Origin: Litorilituus sp.
Lineage (GTDB): Bacteria > Pseudomonadota > Gammaproteobacteria > Enterobacterales > Alteromonadaceae
Assembly: GCA_030754235.1 (NCBI GenBank)
Contig: JASMAS010000044.1
Location: 17,009-81,008 of the forward strand
Direction: 5' to 3'
Length of the DNA stretch: 64,000 nucleotides
The stretch's first letter is position 1. Every line of letters starts with the position of its first letter. Shown here one piece after another: positions 44,540-53,790 of the stretch. The position numbers and the translations under genes were made by a program. The notes under the pieces are model-generated. The model was not told where the DNA came from and ran no database searches. It saw only the letters and a list, made by a program, of their open reading frames with translations.

Positions 44540-45991
44540 ATGAGTAAAAAGTTATATATCAAAACTTGGGGCTGTCAAATGAACGAGTACGACTCGCAAA
44601 AGATAGCTGAATTATTAGACTCAACCCATGGTTTTGAGCTAGCAGAAGAGGCAGAAAATGCTGACGTTATTTTACTTAACACTTGTTCTATTCGAGAGAA
44701 AGCACAAGAAAAAGTATTTCACCAACTAGGACGTTGGAAAAACTTAAAAGATAAAAAGGCTGATCTACTTATCGGAGTGGGTGGATGCGTTGCCTCACAA
44801 GAAGGTGATGCTATCCGTCAACGCGCTCCTTTTGTCGATATGGTTTTTGGTCCTCAAACTCTGCATCGGCTGCCAGAAATGCTAAATCAACTTTATCGTA
44901 GTAGTAATCCTATCGTTGATGTAAGCTTTCCTGAAATAGAAAAGTTTGACCGCTTGCCTGAACCTGTTGCAGAAGGCCCAAGTGCCTTTGTTTCCATCAT
45001 GGAAGGGTGCAGTAAATACTGTACTTTCTGTGTAGTCCCCTACACTCGGGGGGAAGAAGTCAGTCGTCCACTTGATGATGTACTGTATGAAATAGCCCTA
45101 TTAGCCGAGCAAGGAGTACGTGAAGTAAATTTATTAGGACAAAATGTTAATGCATATCGTGGTGAAATGCACGACAGCAGTATTTGCCGCTTTGCTGACT
45201 TAGTGCGGCTTGTAGCTTCTATTGATGGTATTGATCGGATTCGTTACACCACTTCTCATCCTGTCGAGTTTACAGCTGATATTATTGAAGCTTATGTTGA
45301 TGTACCTGAGCTAGTTAACCATTTACACTTACCGGTTCAAAGTGGTAGTGATCGTATTTTAACGCAAATGAAACGCGGTCATACTGCATTAGAATATAAA
45401 TCACAAATTCGAAAATTAAAAAAAGCGCGCCCGGCACTTTGTATGTCTTCTGATTTTATCATTGGTTTCCCCGGTGAAAGTGATGATGACTTTGAAGCGA
45501 CGATGAATTTAATTGAAGCGATAGACTTTGATATCAGTTTTAGTTTTATCTACAGTGCTCGACCTGGTACACCAGCAGCGGACCTACCTGATGACATTAG
45601 CGATGAAACTAAAAAACAACGTTTACAAATTTTACAAGATAGAATTACTCAACAAGCGTTGCGCATTGCCAGACAAATGTTAAATACCGAACAACGTATT
45701 CTTGTTGAAGGCCCGTCAAAGAAAAACCCAATGGAACTTCGTGGTAAAACAGAAAACAATCGTACGGTTAATTTTGTTGCCCCACCTTCAGTTATTGGGC
45801 AATTTGTCGACGTAAAAATCACCGATGTTTATGCTAACTCCTTGCGTGGTGAATTAATTCGTCAAGAGAGTGATATGGGTTTACGAATTGCACATTCACC
45901 TGCTGATATTTTAGCAAATAATCACCATAAGTCGTCTAAATCAATCATCAATAGCCTTGATGAATTAGGCGTAGGTACATACACCCCTTAA
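44540..45991 (+). CDS. miaB: tRNA methylthiotransferase MiaB
   Basis: Radical SAM enzyme of 483 residues that makes ms2i6A at position 37 of tRNAs. The N-terminal UPF0004 domain has cysteines in [21 protein letters not shown] and [11 protein letters not shown] for the auxiliary cluster. The SAM cluster motif is [18 protein letters not shown] near residue 153. A TRAM domain (about 380-445) ends the conserved part. The C-terminal extension (after residue 445, with [16 protein letters not shown]) is slightly longer than in E. coli. It leads the conserved miaB-ybeZ-ybeY-ybeX-lnt set. Confidence 0.97.
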   Translation: MSKKLYIKTWGCQMNEYDSQKIAELLDSTHGFELAEEAENADVILLNTCSIREKAQEKVFHQLGRWKNLKDKKADLLIGVGGCVASQEGDAIRQRAPFVDMVFGPQTLHRLPEMLNQLYRSSNPIVDVSFPEIEKFDRLPEPVAEGPSAFVSIMEGCSKYCTFCVVPYTRGEEVSRPLDDVLYEIALLAEQGVREVNLLGQNVNAYRGEMHDSSICRFADLVRLVASIDGIDRIRYTTSHPVEFTADIIEAYVDVPELVNHLHLPVQSGSDRILTQMKRGHTALEYKSQIRKLKKARPALCMSSDFIIGFPGESDDDFEATMNLIEAIDFDISFSFIYSARPGTPAADLPDDISDETKKQRLQILQDRITQQALRIARQMLNTEQRILVEGPSKKNPMELRGKTENNRTVNFVAPPSVIGQFVDVKITDVYANSLRGELIRQESDMGLRIAHSPADILANNHHKSSKSIINSLDELGVGTYTP

Positions 45992-46014
45992 TTATTAAAT
46001 AAGTAGAAAGCACT

Positions 46015-47091
46015 TTGAGCACAGCCGCTAAAATTAAACTAGGACTTTCTCCTGTCGACAATGATCGACAAGCTAACCTTTGTGGCCCAATGGATAATAA
46101 CCTTAAAACCATTGAGCGCCGCTTAGGTGTAGAAATAAGTTACCGTGGTAATCAATTTACTATTTTGGGCAGTGATAATAACTGTCAAGTCGTCGCTAAG
46201 TTATTAAAAAATCTTTATATAGAAACCGCGGATGTAAAAGGGAAAGGCACGCTGATTAGCGATGAAATGGTTCACCTTGCCATTTTAGAGGCTAATTTAC
46301 TTGAACAAGAAGAGCCTATTAGCAAAGAATCCTCAGCGCTTGGCAGCAATTACGACAAAATGGTTACCATAAAAACTAAACGTGGCATGGTCAAACCTCG
46401 TAATGGTAATCAACAAGGTTATGTTCAAAACATTATCACCAATGATATTAGCTTTGGCATAGGGGTTGCCGGTACGGGTAAAACTTACCTGGCTGTCGCC
46501 TGTGCCGTTGACGCCTTAGAACGACAAGAAGTTAGGCGTATATTGTTAACACGCCCTGCAGTAGAAGCAGGAGAAAAGTTAGGTTTTTTACCTGGTGATT
46601 TATCTCAAAAAATAGATCCTTACTTACGACCACTTTATGATGCACTTTTTGAAATGCTAGGGTTTGAGCGTGTTGAAAAACTTATTGAACGAAATGTTAT
46701 TGAAATCGCTCCATTAGCTTACATGAGGGGTAGAACCTTAAATGATGCCTTTGTTATTTTAGATGAAAGTCAAAATACAACGGTTGAACAAATGAAAATG
46801 TTTTTAACACGTATTGGTTTTAATTCACGTGCTGTGATTACCGGTGATATCACCCAAGTTGATTTACCAAAACATCAAAGCTCAGGTCTTCGCCATGCCA
46901 TTGAAGTTTTACAAAACATTCAAGGCATAAGCTTTAACTTTTTTCAAGCCAAAGATGTTGTACGTCACCCTGTTGTTGCTAGAGTGGTGGAAGCTTACGA
47001 GTCTTATGAGCAAAAACATAATCGACAACAACACCAACAAAGTGCTCAACAAAGCAATAAAGAATATAACTCCACATCAGGGACCAAATAA
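46015..47091 (+). CDS. ybeZ: PhoH-like ATPase YbeZ
   Basis: PhoH-family protein of 358 residues, reported to work with the RNase YbeY. Walker A is GIGVAGTGKTYLAV near residue 152, and Walker B is AFVILDESQNTT near 250; VITGDITQVDLP is a family motif. An N-terminal KH-like region (LCGPMDNNLKTIERRLGVEI) matches E. coli YbeZ. The TTG at 46015 is the best start: the first ATG (codon 26) would remove the conserved LCGP. A Gln/His-rich tail ends the protein. The stop TAA overlaps the ybeY ATG by one base (TAATG). Confidence 0.94.
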   Translation: MSTAAKIKLGLSPVDNDRQANLCGPMDNNLKTIERRLGVEISYRGNQFTILGSDNNCQVVAKLLKNLYIETADVKGKGTLISDEMVHLAILEANLLEQEEPISKESSALGSNYDKMVTIKTKRGMVKPRNGNQQGYVQNIITNDISFGIGVAGTGKTYLAVACAVDALERQEVRRILLTRPAVEAGEKLGFLPGDLSQKIDPYLRPLYDALFEMLGFERVEKLIERNVIEIAPLAYMRGRTLNDAFVILDESQNTTVEQMKMFLTRIGFNSRAVITGDITQVDLPKHQSSGLRHAIEVLQNIQGISFNFFQAKDVVRHPVVARVVEAYESYEQKHNRQQHQQSAQQSNKEYNSTSGTK

Positions 47092-47546
47092 TGGGCCATG
47101 TTGTTGACTTACAAATAGCCAGTGAAGTACTAAACATCCCCTGTCTAACTCAGTTTCAGCATTGGGTAGATACTGTATTAAACCATGTAAGTCATAATGC
47201 TTTTGAATTAACTATTCGACTTGTTGATAGCCAAGAAAGTCAACAACTTAATTACCAATATCGCCAACAAGATAAACCGACAAACGTATTATCCTTTCCT
47301 TTTGAGATCCCCGATGGTATTGAACTTAATTTGTTAGGAGATTTAGTAATTTGTACTCAAGTGGTAGCACAAGAAGCTAAAGTGCAAAATAAGGCTTTAT
47401 TTGATCATTGGGCTCATATGGTAATTCATGGGTGCTTGCATTTACTGGGATATGATCATATAAACGACAATGATGCAGTAGAAATGGAAGCATTAGAAAT
47501 AAAAATATTAGCTGAATTAGCTATAAATAACCCTTATGAAAGCTAA
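47091..47546 (+). CDS. ybeY: Endoribonuclease YbeY
   Basis: Metal-dependent RNase of 151 residues acting in 16S rRNA 3'-end maturation and ribosome quality control. The zinc-binding motif H-x3-H-x5-H is seen in HMVIHGCLHLLGYDH near residue 113. DKPTNVLSFPFE near 63 is the other conserved block. The start overlaps the ybeZ stop by one base, which implies translational coupling. Confidence 0.97.
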   Translation: MGHVVDLQIASEVLNIPCLTQFQHWVDTVLNHVSHNAFELTIRLVDSQESQQLNYQYRQQDKPTNVLSFPFEIPDGIELNLLGDLVICTQVVAQEAKVQNKALFDHWAHMVIHGCLHLLGYDHINDNDAVEMEALEIKILAELAINNPYES

Positions 47547-47604
47547 TTTTCGTTATAAATAAGATAAGTTTTTAATAAATAATTAAAGGAAGATAACAAG
47601 CTCT

Positions 47605-48483
47605 ATGAGCGATGATAACCCCCACCCTACTAACGGCTCAAAAAACAAGCCATTTTTGAACAAAATAGTTCAATGGTTTAGTCCTGAGCCGAAAAATAAA
47701 GACGAACTCGTTGATGTATTAGCCGACGCTCAAGATCGCGAGTTAATCAACATTGAAACAAGGCAAATGATTGAGGGGGTATTAGAAGTTTCTGAAAAGA
47801 AAGTGCGCGATATCATGATACCTCGCTCACAAATGGTCACTATAGATCGAAATCAAAACCTTGATGAACTATTACCCATAATTCTCGAGTCTGGCCATTC
47901 TCGCTTCCCTGTTATTAATGAAGACATAGATCATGTCGATGGCATTTTATTGGCAAAAGATATCTTAGCTTTTGCTTTTAATCACGAAACTAAAGAGTTT
48001 AGCTTAAAAGACATTATACGCCCCGCCATCATTGTCCCTGAAAGCAAAAAGGTAGAGCCTCTATTAAAAGAGTTTCGCTCAAACAGATATCATATGGCTC
48101 TTGTAGCTGATGAGTATGGCGGAATATCAGGTGTTATTACCATCGAAGATATTCTTGAACAAATTGTTGGTGAAATTGAAGATGAAACCGATGACGAAAT
48201 TGAAGAAGATATCAAATTACTTGCCGGTAATGTTTACCTGGTTAGAGCCTTAACAGAACTAGAAAGCTTCAACGCATATTTTAATTGTCAATTTGATGAA
48301 AAATCAGCAGATACTATCGCCGGTATTGTTATACAACAGTTAAACCACATGCCACAAAAGGGCGAACAAGTCACCATCGGTCACTATGAATTTAAAGTAT
48401 TAGCTGCCGACACCAGAAGACTGCAAATGTTACAAGTCACTGTGGCTAAACAGCATAAAATCAATGGAAAACTGAGTGACTAG
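47605..48483 (+). CDS. ybeX: CBS-domain protein YbeX (CorC)
   Basis: Cytoplasmic protein of 292 residues with a pair of CBS domains (about 72-195; VRDIMIPRSQMVTI begins the first and ALVADEYGGISGVITIEDILE lies in the second) and a C-terminal CorC/HlyC transporter-associated domain (about 210-285). The family was linked to magnesium and cobalt efflux and, more recently, to ribosome metabolism. The end overlaps lnt by 8 bases. The gene sits between ybeY and lnt as usual. Confidence 0.95.
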   Translation: MSDDNPHPTNGSKNKPFLNKIVQWFSPEPKNKDELVDVLADAQDRELINIETRQMIEGVLEVSEKKVRDIMIPRSQMVTIDRNQNLDELLPIILESGHSRFPVINEDIDHVDGILLAKDILAFAFNHETKEFSLKDIIRPAIIVPESKKVEPLLKEFRSNRYHMALVADEYGGISGVITIEDILEQIVGEIEDETDDEIEEDIKLLAGNVYLVRALTELESFNAYFNCQFDEKSADTIAGIVIQQLNHMPQKGEQVTIGHYEFKVLAADTRRLQMLQVTVAKQHKINGKLSD

Positions 48484-50062
48484 TGCTAACATTGCTTCAA
48501 CTTTTTTAGCTCTGGTGTTATTGGTTAAACGAAACCTAGTGAGCCAACAAAACTGGTTATGCTTTCTAGCAGGGCTGAGTTTAGTTTTTGCCTATGCACC
48601 ATTTTCTTTATGGTGTTTAACGCTCACCATTCCAAGCATTGTTTTTTATCAAATTAATGCTCTTAGCCCAAAAAAAGCAAGTAAGCTTGTCGGTATTTTT
48701 GCTTTTGGTTGGTTTGCAAGTGGCATCAGTTGGGTACATGTTAGTATTGATCAATTTGGTGGTTTACCGCTTATTATATCTGTCGGCTTAATGTTGTTAT
48801 TATGCCTTTATTTATCAATTTTTCCTGCATTTGCTACCTACTTAACTGGGCGATTGTCACCAAACAATAGATTAAATTTATGGTTATTGCCTTCCTTTTG
48901 GTTATTGGGAGAATATTTACGCTCTGTTTTCTTAACTGGCTTTCCCTGGTTATCTTTAGGTTATAGTCAAATTGAAAGTCCTTTAGCTTCTTTCGCTCCG
49001 TTAATAGGTGAAGTAGGTATAACGGCGTTGGTTATCACCTTTAATATTTGTTTGACGAAAGTATTTATCATATTGAAGCACCGTGACAGACAAAACACTT
49101 TAATGCTCCCCTCAGCTTTGCTGCTAACTATACTAGGTTGTAGTTATATACTTTCACAAGTGACTTGGGTAACTCCCACAAATAAGACAACCAAGGTGGC
49201 TTTAGTACAAGCGAATATTGCTCAAGCAAAAAAATGGGCTCCTGAGCAAGAATGGCCAACCATGCTCAAGTATTTAGATCTTAGTCGGGTAAATTATGAT
49301 GCCGACATTATTATTTGGCCTGAGTCAGCTATCCCAGCTCTTGAACCGAGTGTGCAAGATTATTTAATCACAGTGAACAATTCTGCGCTGTTAAATAATA
49401 CCGCTGTCATCACTGGCATCATCAATTATAACTTTGAATCTAAAGAGTACTTTAATAGCTTGATTGTAATTGGGCCAAAAAATGGCAATGATAAACAAGG
49501 ATATTCCTATTTTCATCGCAACCGCTATTCCAAAAACCATTTACTCCCCATTGGTGAGTTCATTCCTTTTCAAGAATGGTTAAGACCAATAGCGCCACTT
49601 TTTAACCTCCCTATGTCATCCTTTAGTCGAGGTAATTATCAACAAGAAAATTTAATAGCAAACAACTTAAACCTGTTACCATTGTTGTGCTTTGAGATTG
49701 CTTTTCCCCATCAACTATCAGCGAATTTAACCAATGAAACAGATATTATTTTAACCGTTAGCAACGATGCATGGTTTGGAAACTCTCATGGGCCACATCA
49801 ACATATGGAAATAGCGCGAATGCGCGCATTAGAGTTTGGAAAACCATTACTTAGAGCCACAAATAACGGTATTACTGCTGTAGTAGATCATCAAGGAAAC
49901 TTTATTGATACTCTACCGCAATTTAAAGAAATGGTTTTAAAAGCACAAGTGCCATTAGTTCAAGGCACTACACCTTATAGCCGATGGCCAAAGTTGACTT
50001 TGTTTTTAATGATGTTTATCCCTTTTATTTTAGTCATGTTTATGCAAAATAAAAGGGATTAG
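48476..50062 (+). CDS. lnt: Apolipoprotein N-acyltransferase
   Basis: Inner-membrane enzyme of 528 residues that adds the third acyl chain to lipoproteins. About seven hydrophobic helices occupy residues 10-235 and one the C-terminus (LTLFLMMFIPFILVMFM). Between lies a nitrilase-like periplasmic domain with the Glu-Lys-Cys triad: Glu283 in WPESAIPAL, a Lys in NRYSKNHLLPIGEF, and Cys405 in LLCFEIAFP. The GTG at 48476 overlaps the end of ybeX; a slightly later start is possible. Last gene of the group. Confidence 0.95.
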   Translation: MTSANIASTFLALVLLVKRNLVSQQNWLCFLAGLSLVFAYAPFSLWCLTLTIPSIVFYQINALSPKKASKLVGIFAFGWFASGISWVHVSIDQFGGLPLIISVGLMLLLCLYLSIFPAFATYLTGRLSPNNRLNLWLLPSFWLLGEYLRSVFLTGFPWLSLGYSQIESPLASFAPLIGEVGITALVITFNICLTKVFIILKHRDRQNTLMLPSALLLTILGCSYILSQVTWVTPTNKTTKVALVQANIAQAKKWAPEQEWPTMLKYLDLSRVNYDADIIIWPESAIPALEPSVQDYLITVNNSALLNNTAVITGIINYNFESKEYFNSLIVIGPKNGNDKQGYSYFHRNRYSKNHLLPIGEFIPFQEWLRPIAPLFNLPMSSFSRGNYQQENLIANNLNLLPLLCFEIAFPHQLSANLTNETDIILTVSNDAWFGNSHGPHQHMEIARMRALEFGKPLLRATNNGITAVVDHQGNFIDTLPQFKEMVLKAQVPLVQGTTPYSRWPKLTLFLMMFIPFILVMFMQNKRD

Positions 50063-50089
50063 TTGATGGCTAACGATAAGTAGCTTATG

Positions 50090-51061
50090 CTATTTAACTT
50101 GTTGCTTTGAGTGTAGGCTAGTTTTATTACGCCCATTTTCTTTTGATTGATAAAGCGCAGCATCAGCACATTCTATCCAAGCTTCATAATTACGGATACA
50201 AGGTTCAACTTCTGCAATACCTATACTAATACTGTACGAAAGCTCAATATCATTATATTTAACGACAGACTGGGCAACTTCTTTTCTTAACCTTTCGGCA
50301 AAAACATAAGAATTTTTGAGTGAGGTATCAGAAAGTAGTATCACAAACTCTTCACCACCATAGCGCCCAGAGACATCGGTTTCTCTTACATGTTGACGTA
50401 TTAAAGCAGAAAGATGACGAATAACCTCATCACCGACCATATGGCCATAGGTATCATTAACATTTTTAAAATGATCAATATCAAGCATAACTAATGAGCT
50501 TGAGTGATGACTTCGCGTCCATCGCTTGTATTCTGTTTGTAAACAGCTTTCCCAGTGAATACGATTAAATAATTTAGTCAATCCATCGGTTTGACTTAGA
50601 ATCGCTAACTCTTCATTAGCTTTTTCTAAACTTATTTTATGCACCGCATTAACCGTTACATCATAAACTAACAGACAAAGGTGACTTACCTCCCCAGTCG
50701 ATGAAAGCAATGGCATAAAGGTAGTATTTTGATACATAAAATCTGAATTACCCGTCACTGGGCGATAACTATTAAATTTAAACAGATAGGGTCTTTGTTC
50801 CCATATAGTAAAGGCTTTGTTTTTGAGTAAAAAAACGGACTCTGCTTTACGCTCAAACCAATCTTGAGGGATCTCTTCAAACAAATCAAAAATAGATACC
50901 CCTTTTACTTCCCTGGGTAATAAACCACTATGATTTTCCATAAAACCATTAAAAATTTGTATTTTATACTCTTTATCAACCACAACTAAGCCAACATCAA
51001 TGTTATGCAACATTTCCATCAACCAATGTAGTTCATTTAATTGTGAGGATTCTAACGACAT
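50090..51061 (-). CDS. PAS-GGDEF diguanylate cyclase
   Basis: Protein of 323 residues with an N-terminal PAS domain (about 10-135; VGLVVVDKEYKIQIFNGFMEN) and a C-terminal GGDEF domain (about 150-318). The active site reads GGEEF in RYGGEEFVILL, a functional variant. The inhibitory I-site RxxD is present as RETD five residues before it, so product inhibition by c-di-GMP is expected. No membrane segment is seen. It ends 28 bases from lnt (convergent) and follows a response-regulator gene by 38 bases on the same strand, so the two probably form one signalling unit. Confidence 0.92.
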   Translation of the reverse strand: MSLESSQLNELHWLMEMLHNIDVGLVVVDKEYKIQIFNGFMENHSGLLPREVKGVSIFDLFEEIPQDWFERKAESVFLLKNKAFTIWEQRPYLFKFNSYRPVTGNSDFMYQNTTFMPLLSSTGEVSHLCLLVYDVTVNAVHKISLEKANEELAILSQTDGLTKLFNRIHWESCLQTEYKRWTRSHHSSSLVMLDIDHFKNVNDTYGHMVGDEVIRHLSALIRQHVRETDVSGRYGGEEFVILLSDTSLKNSYVFAERLRKEVAQSVVKYNDIELSYSISIGIAEVEPCIRNYEAWIECADAALYQSKENGRNKTSLHSKQQVK

Positions 51062-51099
51062 AGAACAGTTCCGTAAAGTTATGCTTAGCTTTTAATAAT

Positions 51100-52206
51100 T
51101 CAATCAAGCATGTAAGACAGCTTATTGTTTAATGTTTTCATTGATTTTTCAGTAAACAATAACAATAAATCACATTTGACTGGGTAATTCTCAATACTAT
51201 AGCTTATTTCTATCGCTAATGTTTTTTTCCATTTATTGCTAGTGTTGGCAATTAATTCTGATATTTTTCTATGTTGGCCTAAGACTACAGGGTGCCCTTG
51301 ACTGAAATTGATATCTAATTGTTCTGATATCCCCTTTAAACAAGCACCTATAAGTACATTTGCCAAATCCATTAGCAATTCTAGTTCTGTACCTTTATCT
51401 GCTTGATATTGATAATTCATTAAATCAGCAACATCTCTAAAACTTGAATCATTTAAAATAAGTAACGCTTCGCCTGATATACCCGGACTAATAAAACCTT
51501 GGCAAATTCCTGAGGTACTGTCATTTACCTCAACATCCTTTAAAGCCATCCTTAATTCACTAACTTCAATAAAATTAACATTTGGAATAGGTAATTCAAC
51601 AAACACATCCAATAAACGGGCTAATAAATCGCCTGCTCGACCCATAGCGACATTAGCAATTTCTTGATAGCAATCTCGTAATTCAGCAGACAGTTCTAAG
51701 TCAGGCGTAATTATAGGTTTTGAAGCTTCAACTGCAGTGATTTTCAAAGGAGCTTTTTGCTCTTTTTCTGGTTGAGTTTCACTCGCAACAGTATCTGGAC
51801 TAGCAGGAGAACTCTCAGGCGCTTTAATAAAATCTTCTTCAGTAAAGACACCGTACGATCGTAAAACTTCGGTCAACTTTTCTTTATTAACAGGCTTTTT
51901 AATGAAGTCTAACGCGCCTAGCCCGGTAACTCTTTTATGTGCTTCAGGTTGTATATCCCCAGAAACAACTATAGTTAATGTCGGTAAGTCTTGCTGAAGT
52001 ATAGTTTCAAGTACTTGATAACCATCCATGTTAGGCATATTTAAATCAAGTAATAACACATCGCCTTTACCTGCTTTTATTGCTTCAATACCTTCAACAC
52101 CATCAGCAGCAAAGCTAATATCAACATCCCAGCCATCGGGCAAAGAACGTGCTAGCTGCTTACGTGCCATATTTGAATCATCACAAATTAATAGTTTAGT
52201 TGACAT
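51100..52206 (-). CDS. Response regulator fused to a CheC-like phosphatase domain
   Basis: Protein of 368 residues. The receiver domain (1-125) has the acidic pair in CDDSN, the phospho-acceptor Asp in LLLDLNMPN and the Lys in DFIKKPV. A Pro/Ser/Glu-rich linker (about 126-170) leads to a domain of the CheC/CheX/FliY type. It has two active-site-like helices: EIANVAMGRAGD, which fits E-x2-N, and DLANVLIGACLKG, in which Asp replaces Glu. CheC proteins remove phosphate from CheY, so this could be a self-regulating receiver. It sits upstream of a PAS-GGDEF gene. No chemotaxis or flagellar genes are nearby. Confidence 0.85.
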   Translation of the reverse strand: MSTKLLICDDSNMARKQLARSLPDGWDVDISFAADGVEGIEAIKAGKGDVLLLDLNMPNMDGYQVLETILQQDLPTLTIVVSGDIQPEAHKRVTGLGALDFIKKPVNKEKLTEVLRSYGVFTEEDFIKAPESSPASPDTVASETQPEKEQKAPLKITAVEASKPIITPDLELSAELRDCYQEIANVAMGRAGDLLARLLDVFVELPIPNVNFIEVSELRMALKDVEVNDSTSGICQGFISPGISGEALLILNDSSFRDVADLMNYQYQADKGTELELLMDLANVLIGACLKGISEQLDINFSQGHPVVLGQHRKISELIANTSNKWKKTLAIEISYSIENYPVKCDLLLLFTEKSMKTLNNKLSYMLD

Positions 52207-52315
52207 ACAAAGCCTAATTCTTTGAAAAGCTCATTATTTATAATAGAAAAAATAATGAGGAAAATTAATACGAAAAACGGTAAACTCAAATTTTATACAC
52301 CAATTATTCCAATTA

Positions 52316-52993
52316 ATGATGAAATTATCTACCCTTAATAAACTTTTATTTCCACTATTTTTTAACACTATAGCAATAAGTTACCCTATTCAAGCTTATG
52401 TTTTTCCTGAAAACACACTCACTGAAACTCAAAATTTAGTTAAAGCAAATAATAAATTTGTTACTTTATTAGGAAACCAAGTTAATTTAGGTGAACAAGC
52501 ACCAAACTTTAACGTCGTTGATAAAAACTTCACCCCTGTACAATTGTCTGACTTTTCAGGCCAAACGTTACTTATCTCAGTAGTACCTAGCTTAGATACA
52601 GGGGTATGCTCTATTCAAACAAAGCGTTTTAATGAAGAAAGTGCAAAACTTCCTAAAAACATTACCGTACTAACTATAAGTAACGATTTACCTTTTGCCC
52701 AAAAACGTTTTTGTAAAATAGAAAATGTTGAGCAAATAAAAATTTTCTCTGATGCTGTCTGGCATGATTTTGGTGCCAAGTATGGTTTAATCATAAAAAA
52801 CATGGGCTTATTAACCCGTGCTATTTTCATAATAGATGCCCAAGGAAAAATCAAATATAAAGAATTAGTTGAAAATATCTCACAACATCCTGACTACGTA
52901 AAAGCCCTAACAGCGGTCAAAAACCTTGCTCCAGTGATAGTGCTAAAAAATGAGTCCACTGCTCCCCCCTTAACAAAACAGACAAAAAAATAA
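52316..52993 (+). CDS. Exported thiol peroxidase (Tpx-like)
   Basis: Peroxiredoxin of 225 residues of the Tpx subfamily, which reduces hydroperoxides with thioredoxin. The peroxidatic Cys98 lies in PSLDTGVCSIQTKRFNE and the resolving Cys133 in PFAQKRFCKIE. Their 35-residue spacing is close to that in E. coli Tpx (Cys61 and Cys95). Unlike the common 165-residue cytosolic form, it has about 40 extra residues at the N-terminus that look like a signal peptide (LLFPLFFNTIAISYPIQAY). Export to the periplasm is inferred. A Lys-rich tail follows the conserved domain. Confidence 0.87.
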   Translation: MMKLSTLNKLLFPLFFNTIAISYPIQAYVFPENTLTETQNLVKANNKFVTLLGNQVNLGEQAPNFNVVDKNFTPVQLSDFSGQTLLISVVPSLDTGVCSIQTKRFNEESAKLPKNITVLTISNDLPFAQKRFCKIENVEQIKIFSDAVWHDFGAKYGLIIKNMGLLTRAIFIIDAQGKIKYKELVENISQHPDYVKALTAVKNLAPVIVLKNESTAPPLTKQTKK

Positions 52994-53036
52994 ACAGTTA
53001 AAATTCAACAACTTAAAAAATAAAACCTTTTTATTT

Positions 53037-53064
53037 ATTGAAAAAAATCACATAACCCCCATCT
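53037..53064 (+). promoter_or_regulatory. Sigma32-type heat-shock promoter before hsp20
   Basis: ATTGAAA (53037-53043; consensus CTTGAAA), 13-base spacer, CCCCATCT (53057-53064; consensus CCCCATNT). It is the only such pair in the 310-base gap between tpx and the small heat-shock gene. Transcription would begin about 230 bases before the ATG. Confidence 0.65.
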
Positions 53065-53067
53065 TTA

Positions 53068-53303
53068 TTAATGTAGTCGCCATACGGGGCTACATTAACT
53101 CATGGCCTGTTCATTAATACCTGAATATAGGTAAGAAAGGCTGTTTTACTTTAACAATTATTGTCGCTAAGTTATCTATATTATCAGCGTAGCACAACTT
53201 TTATGCAACCTAGTTGGTAAAAGTAACCAATATAGACATAACCACGCTAACATGACTTGCTTAAAGTAATATTATTATTGCTAATTATTAGGATATTTTT
53301 ATT
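53068..53303 (+). promoter_or_regulatory. Long 5' leader of hsp20 with ROSE-like end
   Basis: A hairpin TTAATGTAG / CTACATTAA (53068-53098) would lie at the RNA 5' end. Just before the gene, TTGCT (53278-53282) can pair with the ribosome binding site AGGA (53290-53293) through a G-G mismatch, the arrangement seen in ROSE thermometers (UYGCU opposite AGGA). The fold is inferred by eye. Confidence 0.45.
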
Positions 53304-53759
53304 ATGCGTACATCAACAGATTTTAGCCCTTTATATCGTTCATTTATCGGTTTTGACCACTTAGCAGGTTTAATAGATAAAGCTTCGCGCGCCGACAAAC
53401 AATCATCTTACCCGCCCTATAATGTTGAACTACTTGCAGAAGACCAATACCGCATTACAATGGCCGTTGCTGGTTTTAGTCAAGAAGATATTGATATTGA
53501 ATCAAAAGAAAACAGTTTAATTATTATTGGCACTAAAAATACGAATAACAATAGCCAAGAAAATACTCGAAAATTTTTACACCAGGGTATTGCAGAGCGC
53601 AACTTTGAGCGGAAGTTTCAATTAGGCGACCATGTGAAAGTGATTGGCGCTTTTATGGAAAATGGTTTATTGCATGTTGACTTGCAAAGAGAAATACCCG
53701 AAGCCTTAAAGCCACGTAAAATAGCAATTAACGGTAAAAGCTTACTTAACCAAAGTTAA
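53304..53759 (+). CDS. Small heat-shock protein (Hsp20/IbpA-like)
   Basis: Chaperone of 151 residues with a central alpha-crystallin domain (about 38-130; NVELLAEDQYRITMAVAGFSQ and ERNFERKFQLGDHV) and the C-terminal motif RKIAING containing the I-x-I/V type anchor. The N-terminus (DFSPLYRSFIGFDHL) resembles IbpA/IbpB. Such proteins bind unfolding proteins and hand them to DnaK and ClpB. A sigma32-like promoter and a possible RNA thermometer precede it. A hairpin terminator follows, inside the end of the convergent MFS gene. Confidence 0.94.
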   Translation: MRTSTDFSPLYRSFIGFDHLAGLIDKASRADKQSSYPPYNVELLAEDQYRITMAVAGFSQEDIDIESKENSLIIIGTKNTNNNSQENTRKFLHQGIAERNFERKFQLGDHVKVIGAFMENGLLHVDLQREIPEALKPRKIAINGKSLLNQS

Positions 53760-53790
53760 CTTGCTAAACTCCTCCTTTTATTATTGTTAT

